Origin: Gemmatimonas sp.
GTDB taxonomy: Bacteria > Gemmatimonadota > Gemmatimonadetes > Gemmatimonadales > Gemmatimonadaceae
Direction of reading: 5' to 3'
DNA length: 64,000 bases
Assembly: GCF_027531815.1 (NCBI RefSeq)
Contig: NZ_JAPZSK010000009.1
Coordinates: 1-64,000 of the forward strand
The notes beneath the pieces were generated by a model. That model saw only the letters and a program-made list of their open reading frames with translations, searched no databases and was not told where the DNA came from. Of this stretch, positions 44,916-55,000 are shown piece by piece (the first letter of the stretch is position 1; the number at the start of each line of letters is the position of its first letter). The position numbers and the translations under genes are program-made.

Positions 44916-45002
44916 GACTGGAGCGGCGTGAGACGCGGGAGTGTCGAGTGCCTGGCTCCGAGTCCTTGGTTCCAAGTTCTGGTTTTCAGTTTTCAGCTGC
45001 GA

Positions 45003-45611
45003 TCACGCGTGAATGTACTTCTCGAAGACCGCACTGAAATCCTTGCGCAGATGACGCTGCAGCACGGCGTCGTTGAGCTCGTCCAGCAGTGAGCGGTAGT
45101 GCGCCGACACGGCGGCGGGGTCCGACGCCGAGTTGAGCTTGAGCATGCTGCCCAGCACCGACGCGGCCGACATGGCGTTCGACCGACCCTGCTCGTCGTG
45201 CCGCTGCAGCTTCCCGATGGTGTGCAGCGCCTTGTAGATGTCCTTCAGCTGCTCGATGTGGTCCTTGCGCACATCGATGCTGAACACATGGTCGCCGATC
45301 GTGAACTTGAGCTCGATGTCGAGGTCGATCGTGCCCGCCGTCTCGATCGTGACGTTTGCAATGGGGTACTGCGCGTAGTCGTAGCGCTTGATCACGCGCT
45401 TGCTGGAGATGGCCGACTCGCCGTCCACGTGAATGAGCGCGACGTTCGTGAAGCAGTACTCGTCCTTCTTGCTCTTGATGAGGAAGAAGATGCGCTCCTG
45501 ATCCTCGTGAAAGAGGTAGTCGTCGGCGTCGACCTTGTCGTAGTCCTTCGCCGACACGATGATGCCGATATCGCTCAGCCCCAGCGCTTCGGCGGCGAAT
45601 TTCTTGAACAT
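45003..45611 (-). CDS. PH-domain protein of the YvbH type (bPH)
   Basis: Cytoplasmic protein of 202 residues. The first 130 residues align well with the bacterial PH-like proteins related to Bacillus YvbH: FKKFAAEALGLSDIGIIVSA, LIKSKKDEYCFTNVALIHVD and TIDLDIELKFTIGDHVFSID. The last 70 residues are helical and end in LRKDFSAVFEKYIHA. The family role is not established; a stress-related or membrane-associated function has been proposed. GGGGAG five bases upstream of the ATG at 45611 fixes the start. It is divergent from the KASIII gene, with 172 bp between them. Confidence 0.88.
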   Translation of the reverse strand: MFKKFAAEALGLSDIGIIVSAKDYDKVDADDYLFHEDQERIFFLIKSKKDEYCFTNVALIHVDGESAISSKRVIKRYDYAQYPIANVTIETAGTIDLDIELKFTIGDHVFSIDVRKDHIEQLKDIYKALHTIGKLQRHDEQGRSNAMSAASVLGSMLKLNSASDPAAVSAHYRSLLDELNDAVLQRHLRKDFSAVFEKYIHA

Positions 45612-45783
45612 GCTGTCTCCCCAGGTGAAATGCGAAGGAACCGTGGATGCCGTACAGTATGCGCGGCTCTCTCCGCATGGCAGCCGGTGGGGGGACCCGC
45701 TTGTCACTTTTTCGCCCCATCCGTACCCTTCTTTCGGACCCGCCTCCCTCCCGCGGGCCGTGCTCACCCTCCGGCGACTTCCC

Positions 45784-46929
45784 GTGACCCGATATGCTGC
45801 CATCACCGGCTGGGGCGAAGGCCTCCCCCCCGCGGTGCTCACCAACGACGACCTCTCGACCTTCCTCGAGACCTCCGACGAGTGGATCACCCAGCGCACC
45901 GGCATGAAGGAACGGCGCATTTCCCACGTGTCGGCCATCGAGATGGCCACCCTCGCCAGCCGGCGGGCTCTGGCTTGCGCCGGCCTCGACGCGGGGGCCC
46001 TCGAACTTATCGTTTACGGCAGCTGCTCCCCCGATGAGCAGGTCCCCAACTGCGCCTCCGGGGTCCAGTTGGCGCTTGGCGCCACCCGCGCCGCCGCCAT
46101 GGACGTGAACACCGCCTGCACCAGCTTCCTGTACGGACTGTCCAGCGCCACCGCCATGATCCAAAGCGGCATGGTGCAGAACGCGCTGGTGATTGGCGTG
46201 GAGTACATCAGCCCCTTCATGGACTGGAGCAACCGCAACGTGGCCGTGCTCTTCGGCGACGGCGCGGCAGCGGTGGTGCTGCAGGCCAGCGACACGCCGG
46301 GGGGCGTGATCGGCACGGTGCTGGGGTGCGACGCCGAGGCGCGGCAGACGCTACGCGTGCGCGGCATGGGGTGCTCGTATGTGCAGGGGGACCTGCATTA
46401 CGGCGACACGCTCTGGGATTTCGACGGGCAGGCCATCTTCAAGCGCGCCGTGCACGGCATGAGCGACGCCTGCGGCCGCGTCATGCAGGCCGCCGGGGTC
46501 ACCGCCGACGACATCGATCTGGTGGTGCCGCACCAGGCCAACCTCCGCATCATCGAGGCAGTGGCCAAGTACGCCGGGGTGCCCATGGAGCGGGTCATGC
46601 TCACCGTGCAGCGCTACGGCAACATGAGCGCGGCCACGGTACCGGTGAGTCTGGTGGACGCCCTCAAGGAAGGGCGGGTGAAGCCGGGCAGCCTCATTCT
46701 CATGCCGGGCTTCGGCGGCGGCCTCACCTTCGGCGCGCTGCTCGTGCGCTGGGGGAACCGCGTGACCCCGCTGGGGGAAAGCGACGCCCAGCACCCGCCC
46801 GCGGCACACACGGCGCTCGAGATGGTCAACGCCATTCGCGCCCGCCAGGACCCCCACGGCCGCTCGTACGACGCCCTCACCAACACCCGCTTCATCGAAA
46901 CGCCGCTGGGGGGCCGCCCCTCCGCCTGA
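45784..46929 (+). CDS. 3-oxoacyl-ACP synthase III-like (KASIII) enzyme
   Basis: Thiolase-fold condensing enzyme of 381 residues. The catalytic triad of FabH is intact: Cys112 in NTACTSF, His250 in VPHQAN and Asn280 in RYGNMSAAT, at almost the same positions as in E. coli FabH (112, 244, 274). It could start fatty-acid chains or make a specialised acyl product. A tail of about 40 residues (GESDAQHPPAAHTALEMVNA onward) follows the normal end. The GTG start at 45784 is taken because homology starts at TRYAAITGWG. No other fatty-acid genes are adjacent, so it is an orphan copy and a role outside basic fatty-acid initiation is possible. Confidence 0.88.
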   Translation: MTRYAAITGWGEGLPPAVLTNDDLSTFLETSDEWITQRTGMKERRISHVSAIEMATLASRRALACAGLDAGALELIVYGSCSPDEQVPNCASGVQLALGATRAAAMDVNTACTSFLYGLSSATAMIQSGMVQNALVIGVEYISPFMDWSNRNVAVLFGDGAAAVVLQASDTPGGVIGTVLGCDAEARQTLRVRGMGCSYVQGDLHYGDTLWDFDGQAIFKRAVHGMSDACGRVMQAAGVTADDIDLVVPHQANLRIIEAVAKYAGVPMERVMLTVQRYGNMSAATVPVSLVDALKEGRVKPGSLILMPGFGGGLTFGALLVRWGNRVTPLGESDAQHPPAAHTALEMVNAIRARQDPHGRSYDALTNTRFIETPLGGRPSA

Positions 46930-46971
46930 GCCACGCCGGAGGGGCCGGAACGGCGCGCTTCCTGGCGCCGT

Positions 46972-46977
46972 TAGCTT
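46972..46977 (+). promoter_or_regulatory. Candidate -10 element TAGCTT, leaderless arrangement
   Basis: The hexamer ends six bases before the ATG at 46984, so transcription would begin at or very near the start codon. There is no Shine-Dalgarno sequence in that space. Confidence 0.35.
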
Positions 46978-46983
46978 GGCGCC

Positions 46984-47409
46984 ATGCGTGTCGCCTTCAA
47001 TCCCGACGATCGGGTCGTCCTCCGCCGCATCCCCCTCGCCACCCTCGTGGCGGCGGTGGGGAGCACGGCGTGCAATATGGGCGTGTACTACGCCGCCCTG
47101 CGCTACGGTCGCCTGACCATCGGCCTCACCGAGACCATCATCGCCAGCGTCATCGGTGCCCTGCTGGCGGGCATCGTGTACTGGCTGCTGGCCCGGTTCA
47201 CCCAGCACGCCGTGCGCTGGTTTGCGGTCATCACCTCCATCGCCATCGGCGTGTACGGCCTTGGCCCCGTCATGGCCGCCTACGAGCCCTACATGGAAGG
47301 GGCCGAGCTGTTCACGCTCACGACCATCGTCGCCACCGAGATCATGCACATCGTGAGCGGCGCCTGGGTACTGTGGGCACTGCTGCGGCTGGCGAGAGAG
47401 TCGCGATAA
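46984..47409 (+). CDS. Four-helix membrane protein, DUF6069-like
   Basis: Membrane protein of 141 residues with four predicted helices: PLATLVAAVGSTACNMGVYY, TIIASVIGALLAGIVYWLLA, AVRWFAVITSIAIGVYGLG and the last helix VSGAWVLWALLRLA. The pattern of helices and the EIMHIVSG segment before the last helix fit DUF6069 proteins, which have no known function. A TAGCTT hexamer six bases before the ATG suggests a leaderless transcript. A very long hairpin directly follows the stop codon. Confidence 0.7.
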   Translation: MRVAFNPDDRVVLRRIPLATLVAAVGSTACNMGVYYAALRYGRLTIGLTETIIASVIGALLAGIVYWLLARFTQHAVRWFAVITSIAIGVYGLGPVMAAYEPYMEGAELFTLTTIVATEIMHIVSGAWVLWALLRLARESR

Positions 47410-47412
47410 AGG

Positions 47413-47474
47413 GAGGCGCGGAGGAGGGGAGGCCCAGGGACTGCGGTCCCAGCGTCTCCCCTTCTCCGCGCCTC
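47413..47474. terminator. Long bidirectional hairpin between convergent genes
   Basis: Arms 47413-47431 and 47456-47474 pair over 19 positions with no gap; the only non-Watson-Crick pair is a G-T. A second inner stem GGGAC-TGCG-GTCCC occupies 47437-47450. It begins after the stop of the DUF6069-like gene and ends seven bases before the stop of the minus-strand metalloprotease, so it can terminate both. There is no T tract. Confidence 0.75.
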
Positions 47475-47480
47475 GTTACC

Positions 47481-49928
47481 TCACGGCCACGGCAGCACGA
47501 TCACCGGGAAGCGCGGACGACGCGTGGGTTGGTCGTCGCCATCGAAGAAACGCTCGAGGTCCACTCGCGCCGTCTCGATGTGCGCGCGCTGCATGTCGTC
47601 GGTCACGATCGCGCGGGCCAGCCGCGTCTCCAGCTTGCGCAGCTCGTGCATCGCCGCGGCGCGGACGTCGGGCAGGGCGCGACCATCCCCCGCGAGATCC
47701 AGCAGCATGTCGAGTGCCGCCCGCTGCGAGGCGCGCAGCATGGCACGTTCGGCCGGGTTCGCGGGCAACGCGGCGCCCCAGGTGCGCCGCACGATGGCGT
47801 CAGTCACCTCGGAGAGGGTGAGCGCCTTGGCGTCGCTGGCCGCCGTGTGCACCAGGCGCGCCGCCCGCTCGCGATCGAGGATGTAACCGATCACCTCGGT
47901 GGCCAGCCCGCCGCCCAGCGTGATGGCATCGAACATTGTCTCGCCGCTCCCCTCGATCCACGTCTGGTCGGTGTTGAACCCCGGCGGTGGCGGCGGAATG
48001 AGGCGCTGCACCTTCTCCGGCACCGTCAGCTCCTTGGGCGCGATGGCATCGAGCAGCAGCTCCAGCGCCTTCCGCTGGTCAGCCACCGGCACGATGCGGG
48101 TGGGCGTCTGCCCGTCACCGCGCAGCGCGAAGGCGAAGTCCATACCACCGATGTACTTCGACAGCGCCTCCAGTGAGTACCGGTGATGCAGATACACGTG
48201 CGCAAAGCGCATGTTGAGCAGCGCCATGGGCTCGCCCGGCTTGATGGCGCGCTCGTCGAAGCTGTTCATGAGCACGCGGCGCACCGCCGCCGAGCGCTGC
48301 ACCGCTTCGAAGGGCGTCGCGCCCTCCTCCCAGCGCGTCACCAGCGGGTTGGAGCCGCTGGCGTTGGCGTACGTGTCGTTGATGAAGCGCACGTTCTTCG
48401 CGATGCCGTCGGCCATGATCGCCGCCAGTCCGCTGCGTTCCGCCGCCGGCGTGGGGAACCACGTGTACCCCAGCCGAATGGCGAGCGTATCCCACGCGCC
48501 CGGCCCGTCGCGATAGGCGTTACGCAGGTCGGGGCGGCCGCTCGCGTCGAGGGTGATGAGCGGGAACGGATAGTCCATCACGCTCGAGCGGTTCTGCGCC
48601 GAGGCGATGTAGTTGTGCTGCAGCCCCAGCGTGTGGCCGATCTCGTGGGCTGTGTGCTGACGGCGCCGCGCCATGGCGAACGACTCGGCGTCCACATTGG
48701 GGCCGCTGGTGCCCGACGCCGGCACGGTGCCCGCCCAGATGTTGTAGTCGATGAGTGAACGCCAGGCATCCATGCGCACGACGGCGCGCACGATCTCCCC
48801 GGTGCGCGGATCGCTGTAGCTGGGTCCCACGCTCGGGCCGGGCCCTGAGCGGTGCACCCACATGAGCATGTTGTAGCGCGCGTCCATGGGGTCGGCGCCG
48901 GCGGGCAGGTCGAGCACGCGGAAGGCGTTCTTGAAGCCCGCCGCCTCGTATACCTTGGCCCACCAGTTGCCCCCCTCGCGGAAGGCCTCGCGATACGGCG
49001 CCGGAGTGCCGGGGTCGAGGTAGTAGGTGATGGGGGTGACCGGCTCCACCAGCTCGCCGCGCGCGTAGGCGGCCGGGTCCTTGGGCACCAGACGCCAGCG
49101 GTTGATGAAGCCGCCGCGGTAGTCGCCGTCGAAGCCCTTGGAGAGGTCGAAGAACGACGTCCCGCCGTAGCCGAAGCGCGGGTCGTAGTTGCGCGGGCGG
49201 AACCCCGCGGTGTCGGGGAGCACGATGAGCGAGTGGTGCTGCTCGAAGGTCATGGCCCGCGCGTCCGGGGCCAGCCCGCCGCGCCCACGGGCGGCCTGGT
49301 CGGTGACGAAGGTGAGCACCGCGTGCACCTCGGCGTTACGCGGGAAGGCGCGCGTACGCTCGGGGTCGAGGTAGCTGCGCGCCACGTCCAGCCGGTAGCT
49401 CCCCACCCCGGGCGCCGACGCCGCCGTGCCGCCGGCACTGCCGCCGGCGCGTAACCCGTCGGCCACCCCGTAGGCATCGGCCAGGAACACCGACGTCGCA
49501 TCGACGAGCAACAGGCCGGCGGTATCCCGCTCGATGGGCATGGAGGCCACGATGGAGCGGGGGAACGCCTCGGTGGCTGCGCGCTGGTTGGCAGGGTCGC
49601 CGTTGGGCGCGCGCACCGTCCAGTTGTCGCGCACCATGAGCACCCGGCTGCCGCGGCGCTCGAGGCGCACGATGCCACTGGGGCCGGTCTGGCCACGATC
49701 GAGCGCCCCATTGCCGAGCCCGGTGGCGAGCGTCACGGTGTGCAGGAAGTCCCTGTTGAGCTGCCCGGCCGGAATCTCCAGCAGCGCCCGGTTACGCGCC
49801 TCGTCCACGCGTACCCGAAGGAACGGGGCCTCCCCCTGCGCTGGCAGGACGAATGGCGACAGGGCCTGGAGGGCTGCGGCAACGGCCACGAAGCGGCGGA
49901 GCGGCCGGAACGGAGTAGCGCTGGGCAT
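47481..49928 (-). CDS. Secreted zinc-dependent metalloprotease (DUF5117/DUF4953 type)
   Basis: Exported protein of 815 residues. The signal is RRFVAVAAALQALSPFVLPA. Near residue 440 is HEIGHTLGLQHN, the extended zinc motif HExxHxxGxxH of metzincin-like peptidases. It is preceded by the conserved blocks LNRDFLHTVTLATGLGNGAL, RNYDPRFGYGGTSFFDLSKG and ITYYLDPGTP. After the motif, SVMDYPFP supplies the Met-turn-like Met. The arrangement matches the DUF5118/DUF5117/DUF4953 proteins of Bacteroidota and Gemmatimonadota. ATG 49928 is chosen as the first Met with a basic N-terminus; a GTG at 49958 is an alternative. The substrate is unknown. Confidence 0.87.
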   Translation of the reverse strand: MPSATPFRPLRRFVAVAAALQALSPFVLPAQGEAPFLRVRVDEARNRALLEIPAGQLNRDFLHTVTLATGLGNGALDRGQTGPSGIVRLERRGSRVLMVRDNWTVRAPNGDPANQRAATEAFPRSIVASMPIERDTAGLLLVDATSVFLADAYGVADGLRAGGSAGGTAASAPGVGSYRLDVARSYLDPERTRAFPRNAEVHAVLTFVTDQAARGRGGLAPDARAMTFEQHHSLIVLPDTAGFRPRNYDPRFGYGGTSFFDLSKGFDGDYRGGFINRWRLVPKDPAAYARGELVEPVTPITYYLDPGTPAPYREAFREGGNWWAKVYEAAGFKNAFRVLDLPAGADPMDARYNMLMWVHRSGPGPSVGPSYSDPRTGEIVRAVVRMDAWRSLIDYNIWAGTVPASGTSGPNVDAESFAMARRRQHTAHEIGHTLGLQHNYIASAQNRSSVMDYPFPLITLDASGRPDLRNAYRDGPGAWDTLAIRLGYTWFPTPAAERSGLAAIMADGIAKNVRFINDTYANASGSNPLVTRWEEGATPFEAVQRSAAVRRVLMNSFDERAIKPGEPMALLNMRFAHVYLHHRYSLEALSKYIGGMDFAFALRGDGQTPTRIVPVADQRKALELLLDAIAPKELTVPEKVQRLIPPPPPGFNTDQTWIEGSGETMFDAITLGGGLATEVIGYILDRERAARLVHTAASDAKALTLSEVTDAIVRRTWGAALPANPAERAMLRASQRAALDMLLDLAGDGRALPDVRAAAMHELRKLETRLARAIVTDDMQRAHIETARVDLERFFDGDDQPTRRPRFPVIVLPWP

Positions 49929-50024
49929 GCGGCGAGGGGAAGGCAGGTGAATGGGCACGCGGGCCGACGTGAACGGAACGTAGGGCCAACCCGCAGTGTT
50001 GGGCGCACGGCTTGCAGCGTTGCG

Positions 50025-50030
50025 AAGCTA
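50025..50030 (-). promoter_or_regulatory. Candidate -10 element TAGCTT upstream of the metalloprotease
   Basis: On the minus strand the sequence GGCTAGCTTCGC lies 96 bases before the ATG at 49928. It implies a long leader if used. Confidence 0.25.
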
Positions 50031-50164
50031 GCCTGTAGTTGGTGGGGTCGCGACCATGCGTTGGGTCGACGCCGGCGGCAATGAGGTCCGAGTCCTGCGC
50101 CCTGCGGGTGCGCCTCCTGCTCACGGCGTTGGTGGGGCGCCGGGCACTGCCGACACCGTGGCGC

Positions 50165-52081
50165 TCAGGCCAGCCGGGCCGTGAGCCCCGAGACGCGGGC
50201 CACGCTGCGCGAAATGGCCAGGCGCAACAGCTCGTCGGTGCCACTGATGGTCACCGCGCGGCGGGCGCGCGTAATGCCGGTGTACACCAGCTCGCGCGTG
50301 AGAATGCGGGAGTCGGTGTCGGGGAGCACCAGCAGCACGTGATCGAACTCCGACCCCTGCGACTTGTGTACCGTCATGGCCCACGCGGTTTCGTGCGCCG
50401 GCAGTCGTGACGGTGCCAGCGACCGGTAGCCGCCCCCCGAAAGCGGGAAATGCACCAGCGGCACCCCATCCACGGCCAGCGTGGTCCCCACGTCGCCGTT
50501 GAAGAGCTGCGTGGCTGGATCGTTGGCGGTGATGAGTACGGGACGGTGATCGTACCACCCCGCCACCGTACGCCCCCGCTGCTGCAGCCACCGTTCGATG
50601 CGCAGGTTGAGCCCCGTCACCCCCGCCTCGCCGTCGCGCAGGGCGCACAGCACGCGGAACTGTGCCAGCGCCCCCAGCGCCTCCGCCGGCGTGCTGCTGG
50701 CCAGATAGTGCTCCAGCTGCGGCAGCACGGGCCCCAGCTGCTCGACCAGGCTGCGCGCCGGCGCGTGCATGGCCACGTCGGACAGCGCGCCATCGTGCAG
50801 CACCTGCACCGCCGCCGCCGCATTGCCCGCCTGCGTGGCCACGGCCAGCGCCCCAATGCCCGGCTGCGCCCCGAAGCGATACGACGTACGCAACCGGATG
50901 ACGGCATCGTGCAACGCGGTGGCCTGAGGTGACACCGGCAGCAGCGACGGATCGGCGCCGCTCAGCGTCGCGTACGCGGCCGCCAGCGATGCTGAATGCC
51001 CCCCTTCGTTGCCGTGGCTGCGCGCCGCCCGCGCGATGTCCCCCAGCACGAAGCCGGTATCGACGCTCGCCAGCTGGTCGGGATCGCCCAGCACGATGAG
51101 GCGCGCCGACGGCTTCACCGCGGCGAAGAGCGCGTCCATCATGAGCACGTCCACCATGCTGGCTTCGTCCACCACGATGATGTCATCGGCCAGTGGATGT
51201 GCGGCATGGTGCGTGAAGCGATCAGCCCACGGCTGGTAACCCAACAGACGGTGCAGTGTGCTGCCCGTGGCAGGCAGATGCTGCGTGACGACAGGGCCCA
51301 GCTGCTCGCGCGCCGCCGCCGCCCCAATGGCCTCGGCCAGGCGGGCGGCCGCACGGCCGGTGGGCGCCGCCACGGCAATGCGCAGCGTGGCGTCCCCCTG
51401 GAGCAGCAGCGCCAACAGCTTGGCGGCCACCGTGGTTTTCCCGGTACCGGGCCCACCCGTGATGAAGGTGAGCGACGAGCGCAGCGCCGCCGTGGCCGCG
51501 AGCGCCTGCCAGTCCATGGCCTGGGCGGCGTGCGGAAAGAGCTGGCGGAAGAGCGGGACGACCGCCTCGAACGACGCCATCGGCGGCTCAGCAAGCCGCG
51601 CGCGAATGGCCGCCGCCAGCCGGCATTCCGCGGCGAAGTAACGCGCCAGGTACAGCTGCGTGCCGTCGAGCACGAACAACGCACCCTCGTACGCTGCCGC
51701 GTGGTGGCCCACGCCCGCGTTTGCACACACCCCGCTGGCCAGCAGCGCGCTCTGCCATACGGCCACCGGCGGAAAGAGCCACGGGGCGGGAGCCTCGCCG
51801 GCGCCGTGCGTAGTGGGGAGCGGCTGGGCCACATCGGGAGACGGCTGCCCGGCATGCTGGCGCAGGTCGATGCAGCTGTTGCCCATGGCCCGCTCGGCAC
51901 TCACGAGCAGGGCCGTATGGCGCAGCAGTTCGGCGGTGGCCGCCGCGTTGCCACCGTCGTGCCCCGGCGACGCCAGCGCCCCGTGTCGTTGCACCGCACG
52001 CGCCACCATGCGACCGAACGCCAGATCGATGGCCGCCAGCTCCACCGCGGGCGCATGGCGCAATGGTTCGGTGCTGGTCAT
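50165..52081 (-). CDS. recD: Exodeoxyribonuclease V subunit RecD
   Basis: 5'-3' helicase subunit of RecBCD, 638 residues (E. coli RecD has 608). Walker A ITGGPGTGKTT is near residue 205, Walker B IIVVDEASMVD near 300, LGDPDQLASVDTG next, and the C-terminal UvrD-like motifs include WAMTVHKSQGSEFDHVLLVL and ELVYTGITRARR. The N-terminal 150 residues form the subunit-contact domain. The start overlaps the recB stop (ATGA), so it is the last gene of the operon. The complex processes double-strand breaks for RecA loading and degrades foreign linear DNA. Confidence 0.95.
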   Translation of the reverse strand: MTSTEPLRHAPAVELAAIDLAFGRMVARAVQRHGALASPGHDGGNAAATAELLRHTALLVSAERAMGNSCIDLRQHAGQPSPDVAQPLPTTHGAGEAPAPWLFPPVAVWQSALLASGVCANAGVGHHAAAYEGALFVLDGTQLYLARYFAAECRLAAAIRARLAEPPMASFEAVVPLFRQLFPHAAQAMDWQALAATAALRSSLTFITGGPGTGKTTVAAKLLALLLQGDATLRIAVAAPTGRAAARLAEAIGAAAAREQLGPVVTQHLPATGSTLHRLLGYQPWADRFTHHAAHPLADDIIVVDEASMVDVLMMDALFAAVKPSARLIVLGDPDQLASVDTGFVLGDIARAARSHGNEGGHSASLAAAYATLSGADPSLLPVSPQATALHDAVIRLRTSYRFGAQPGIGALAVATQAGNAAAAVQVLHDGALSDVAMHAPARSLVEQLGPVLPQLEHYLASSTPAEALGALAQFRVLCALRDGEAGVTGLNLRIERWLQQRGRTVAGWYDHRPVLITANDPATQLFNGDVGTTLAVDGVPLVHFPLSGGGYRSLAPSRLPAHETAWAMTVHKSQGSEFDHVLLVLPDTDSRILTRELVYTGITRARRAVTISGTDELLRLAISRSVARVSGLTARLA

Positions 52082-55000
52082 GTGGCCGCCTCCGATCGCG
52101 CGAGCGCAGGCGCCAACGCAGGCGCGATGGTGGGCGAGGCGCGATCCATGAGGGCACTCAGCGACTCGATGAGCGCGGGTGACGGCAGGTCGGTAAACCA
52201 CCCCTGCCCCGTGTGCACCGAGTCGGCGGTGAAGCCGCGCAGGAAGGCGTACCCCGCTCCGCCCATGTGCCGGGCATAGTCGTAGCCGGGAAGGCGAACG
52301 GTGAGGTAGCGGTGCAGCGCCACGAGATAGAGATGGTACTGCAGCGTGTAGTGACTCGTCTCCATGACCGTCTGCAGTGCCTCGTGGGTGTACGCGGCGG
52401 GGTCGACGCCCAGCTGGTTCGATTTCCAATCCACGATGTACCAGCGATCCCCATGACGGAACACGAGGTCCACAAAGCCGGTGAGAAAGCCGTGGAGCCG
52501 GCCGACCGGCAATCGTCGCAGCTGCTCGGCGTAGCGGGCCCCGTCGGGGCCACCATGCTGCTCGAAGCAGTGCGCCAGCGCATATCGACTCACCTGCTGC
52601 GTGGCGTCGGCAAAGGGGAGCAGGAACTGCCACTCGTGTCGCGTCTGCTCGTGCGTCACGCCGGCGAGGGTCAGCGGCCACGGCCGCAGTGGCGTGGCGA
52701 ACACGGTCTGCATCATCTGCACGGTGGCGTCGATGCGCGGATCCCCCTCGTCGTTGGCGAGCTGCGTACGCAGCAGCCGCAGCGCCACCCGTTCGCGCAG
52801 CCGCTCCGCCGAGTCGTCGAAGCGCGACGTTTCGAAGAGCGTATGCAGCACGGTGCCCGCGCGCCGCCCGGCGGGAAAGCTGCGGAAATCGGTGCGCGGC
52901 AGGTCGCGCACGCTGGCCGCGGGGGTCGTGCTCTCCTGCTCGTCGTCCACATCGCGTGCCACATCGGCGTTGCCGCTGGGTGGCGCGCCGGCGCGCGTGC
53001 CCTGTACCCCGTGCGCGCCGGCGGTGAGATGGGTGAAGCTGGTGACGCGGTACGTATCGAGCCGTTCTGCCAGAGGGATGTCATCGGGCAGGGTACGCGA
53101 CAGGTACGCCACGGTTGGCGCGTCAACGGTGGCGGGCGCCGGCACCACGAGACTCGTCTCCACGCGTTCGAGCGCCATGAGGTTTCCGTGCGCCTCACAG
53201 AACGCGCGCAGCGTGGGCTCCCACTCCTGGAGGTTGGCCGCGTACCACGCGGCTACGGCCGCGGGCTGCTGCTCGGTGGGGAGGGCGTTGGTGTGCGGTT
53301 CGCCATGCAGCAGGAAGGACAGCGCCGACCAGGGCGAGGGCTCCTGCCCCTTCTTGCCGCCAATGGGGCCCCAGCCCACATACGTGCGGAAGCGGGCGCG
53401 CGTGAGGGCCACGTAGGCCAGCCGGCAATCCTCGGCGAGCCGCTCCACGTCGGCCTGCTGCCGGCGCCGCGCATAGTCTGGGGAGCCGGCATCGAAGATC
53501 ACGCCGCCGTCTTCGTGCACGAGCACCGGCTTCTTGTCGGAAACGGGGTACGCGCGCCAGAGCGTGGGGCAGTAGACGATGTCGAACTGCAGCCCCTTGC
53601 TCTTGTGCATGGTCATGACCTGCACGGCATCGGCGTCGGACTCGAGCCGCAACTCCGCCACCTCGCGCTCCCGGTCGGTGTCCTGCCGTGCCTGCGTCAT
53701 CCAGCGCAGCACCCCTTCCAGGTTGAGCTCATCGGTGCTGGCCGCGCCGTGCAGCAGCTCCACCACATGACGCAGGTTGGTCATGCGTCGGTCGCCATCC
53801 ACGAGCGCCATGAACCGGTCGGCCACGGCGCGGTCGGAGAAGAGCTGCTGCAGCATGGGCAGCACGCCACGCGAGGTCCACAGGGCGCGGAGCGAATCGA
53901 GCTGGTTGAGGAGCCGTTCCCACGTTTCTTCCTGCTCGGGGTGCTGCAGCTCGAGCAGCTGCGCGTGTGAGAGCCCCCACAGCTCGGTGGCCAGCGCCGC
54001 GCGCACGCGGGACTGCTGCCGCGGGTTGGCGATGGCTTCCAGCACGAGCTGCAGCTCACTCATCTCCGCAGACTGCAGCACATTGCCCAACCCACTCACG
54101 ACGGCGGGAACGCGGGCGCGCCGCAATGTCTCGGCCATGCGGATCCCCTCCTGCGTCGTGCGCACGAGCACCGCAATCTCCCGCGGCGGACAGCCGGCGG
54201 CGATTTGCGCCACGATATGTGACACGCAAGCGGCAAAGAGCAGCGTCTCCGCCGGACCCGCCGACGTGAAGGTGTCCTTGCCGGCACGGCGATCGGGGGG
54301 CACGAAGAGCCAATGCAGCGTGTGCTCGCCCTCGAGCCGATACCCCGTGGGTGCCTTGTGATCCCTGGCCGTGGCGGGGTGGAAGGCAATGGCGGCATCG
54401 ACGAAGGCGTTGGGGCGGTGCGTGAACAGCGCATTCACGGCGCGCACCATGGGCGTCGAACTGCGGAAATTGACGTCGAGGGTGAACGCCTGCGTCGCGC
54501 GCTGCGCCGCACCGAGGTACGCCTGCACGTCGGCCCCACGAAAGGCGTAGATGGCCTGCTTGGGGTCGCCGATGAGAAAGAGTGGACGTCCGCCGAAGGC
54601 CGTGTCGAAGATGCGGAACTGGTGCTGGTCGGTGTCCTGGAACTCGTCGATGAGTGCCGCGTGGTACTGCTGGCGAATGGCCTGCGCGAGCAACCCGTGC
54701 GTACCCTGCGCGGTGAGCACCCGACTGAGTTGCTCGAGCAGGTCGTCGAAGCCCAATGCGCGGCGGCGGCGCTTCTCCGCATCCAGACGCTGGCGCACCT
54801 GCTGCAGACAGTCGAAGCGCAGGGCGTGATGGAACTGCCCGAGGGCTTCGCCAAGCGCGGTGGCGGCCTGGGCGATGGGCCACTGCGCAATGGCGGCGCG
54901 GCGCGCCTGCTGCTCCTTGCCGCGGTTGGTGGCGGCCTTGGTGAGCGCGTCCACGGCACACGCCTGACCCACGGCTTCAGCCGCCCCCAGATCGCCCACC

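Noticed and set aside
44984-44999. Double TTTTCAG repeat after the small gene at 44915
   Set aside because: Only seven bases repeated twice; too short to separate from chance without a genome-wide count.
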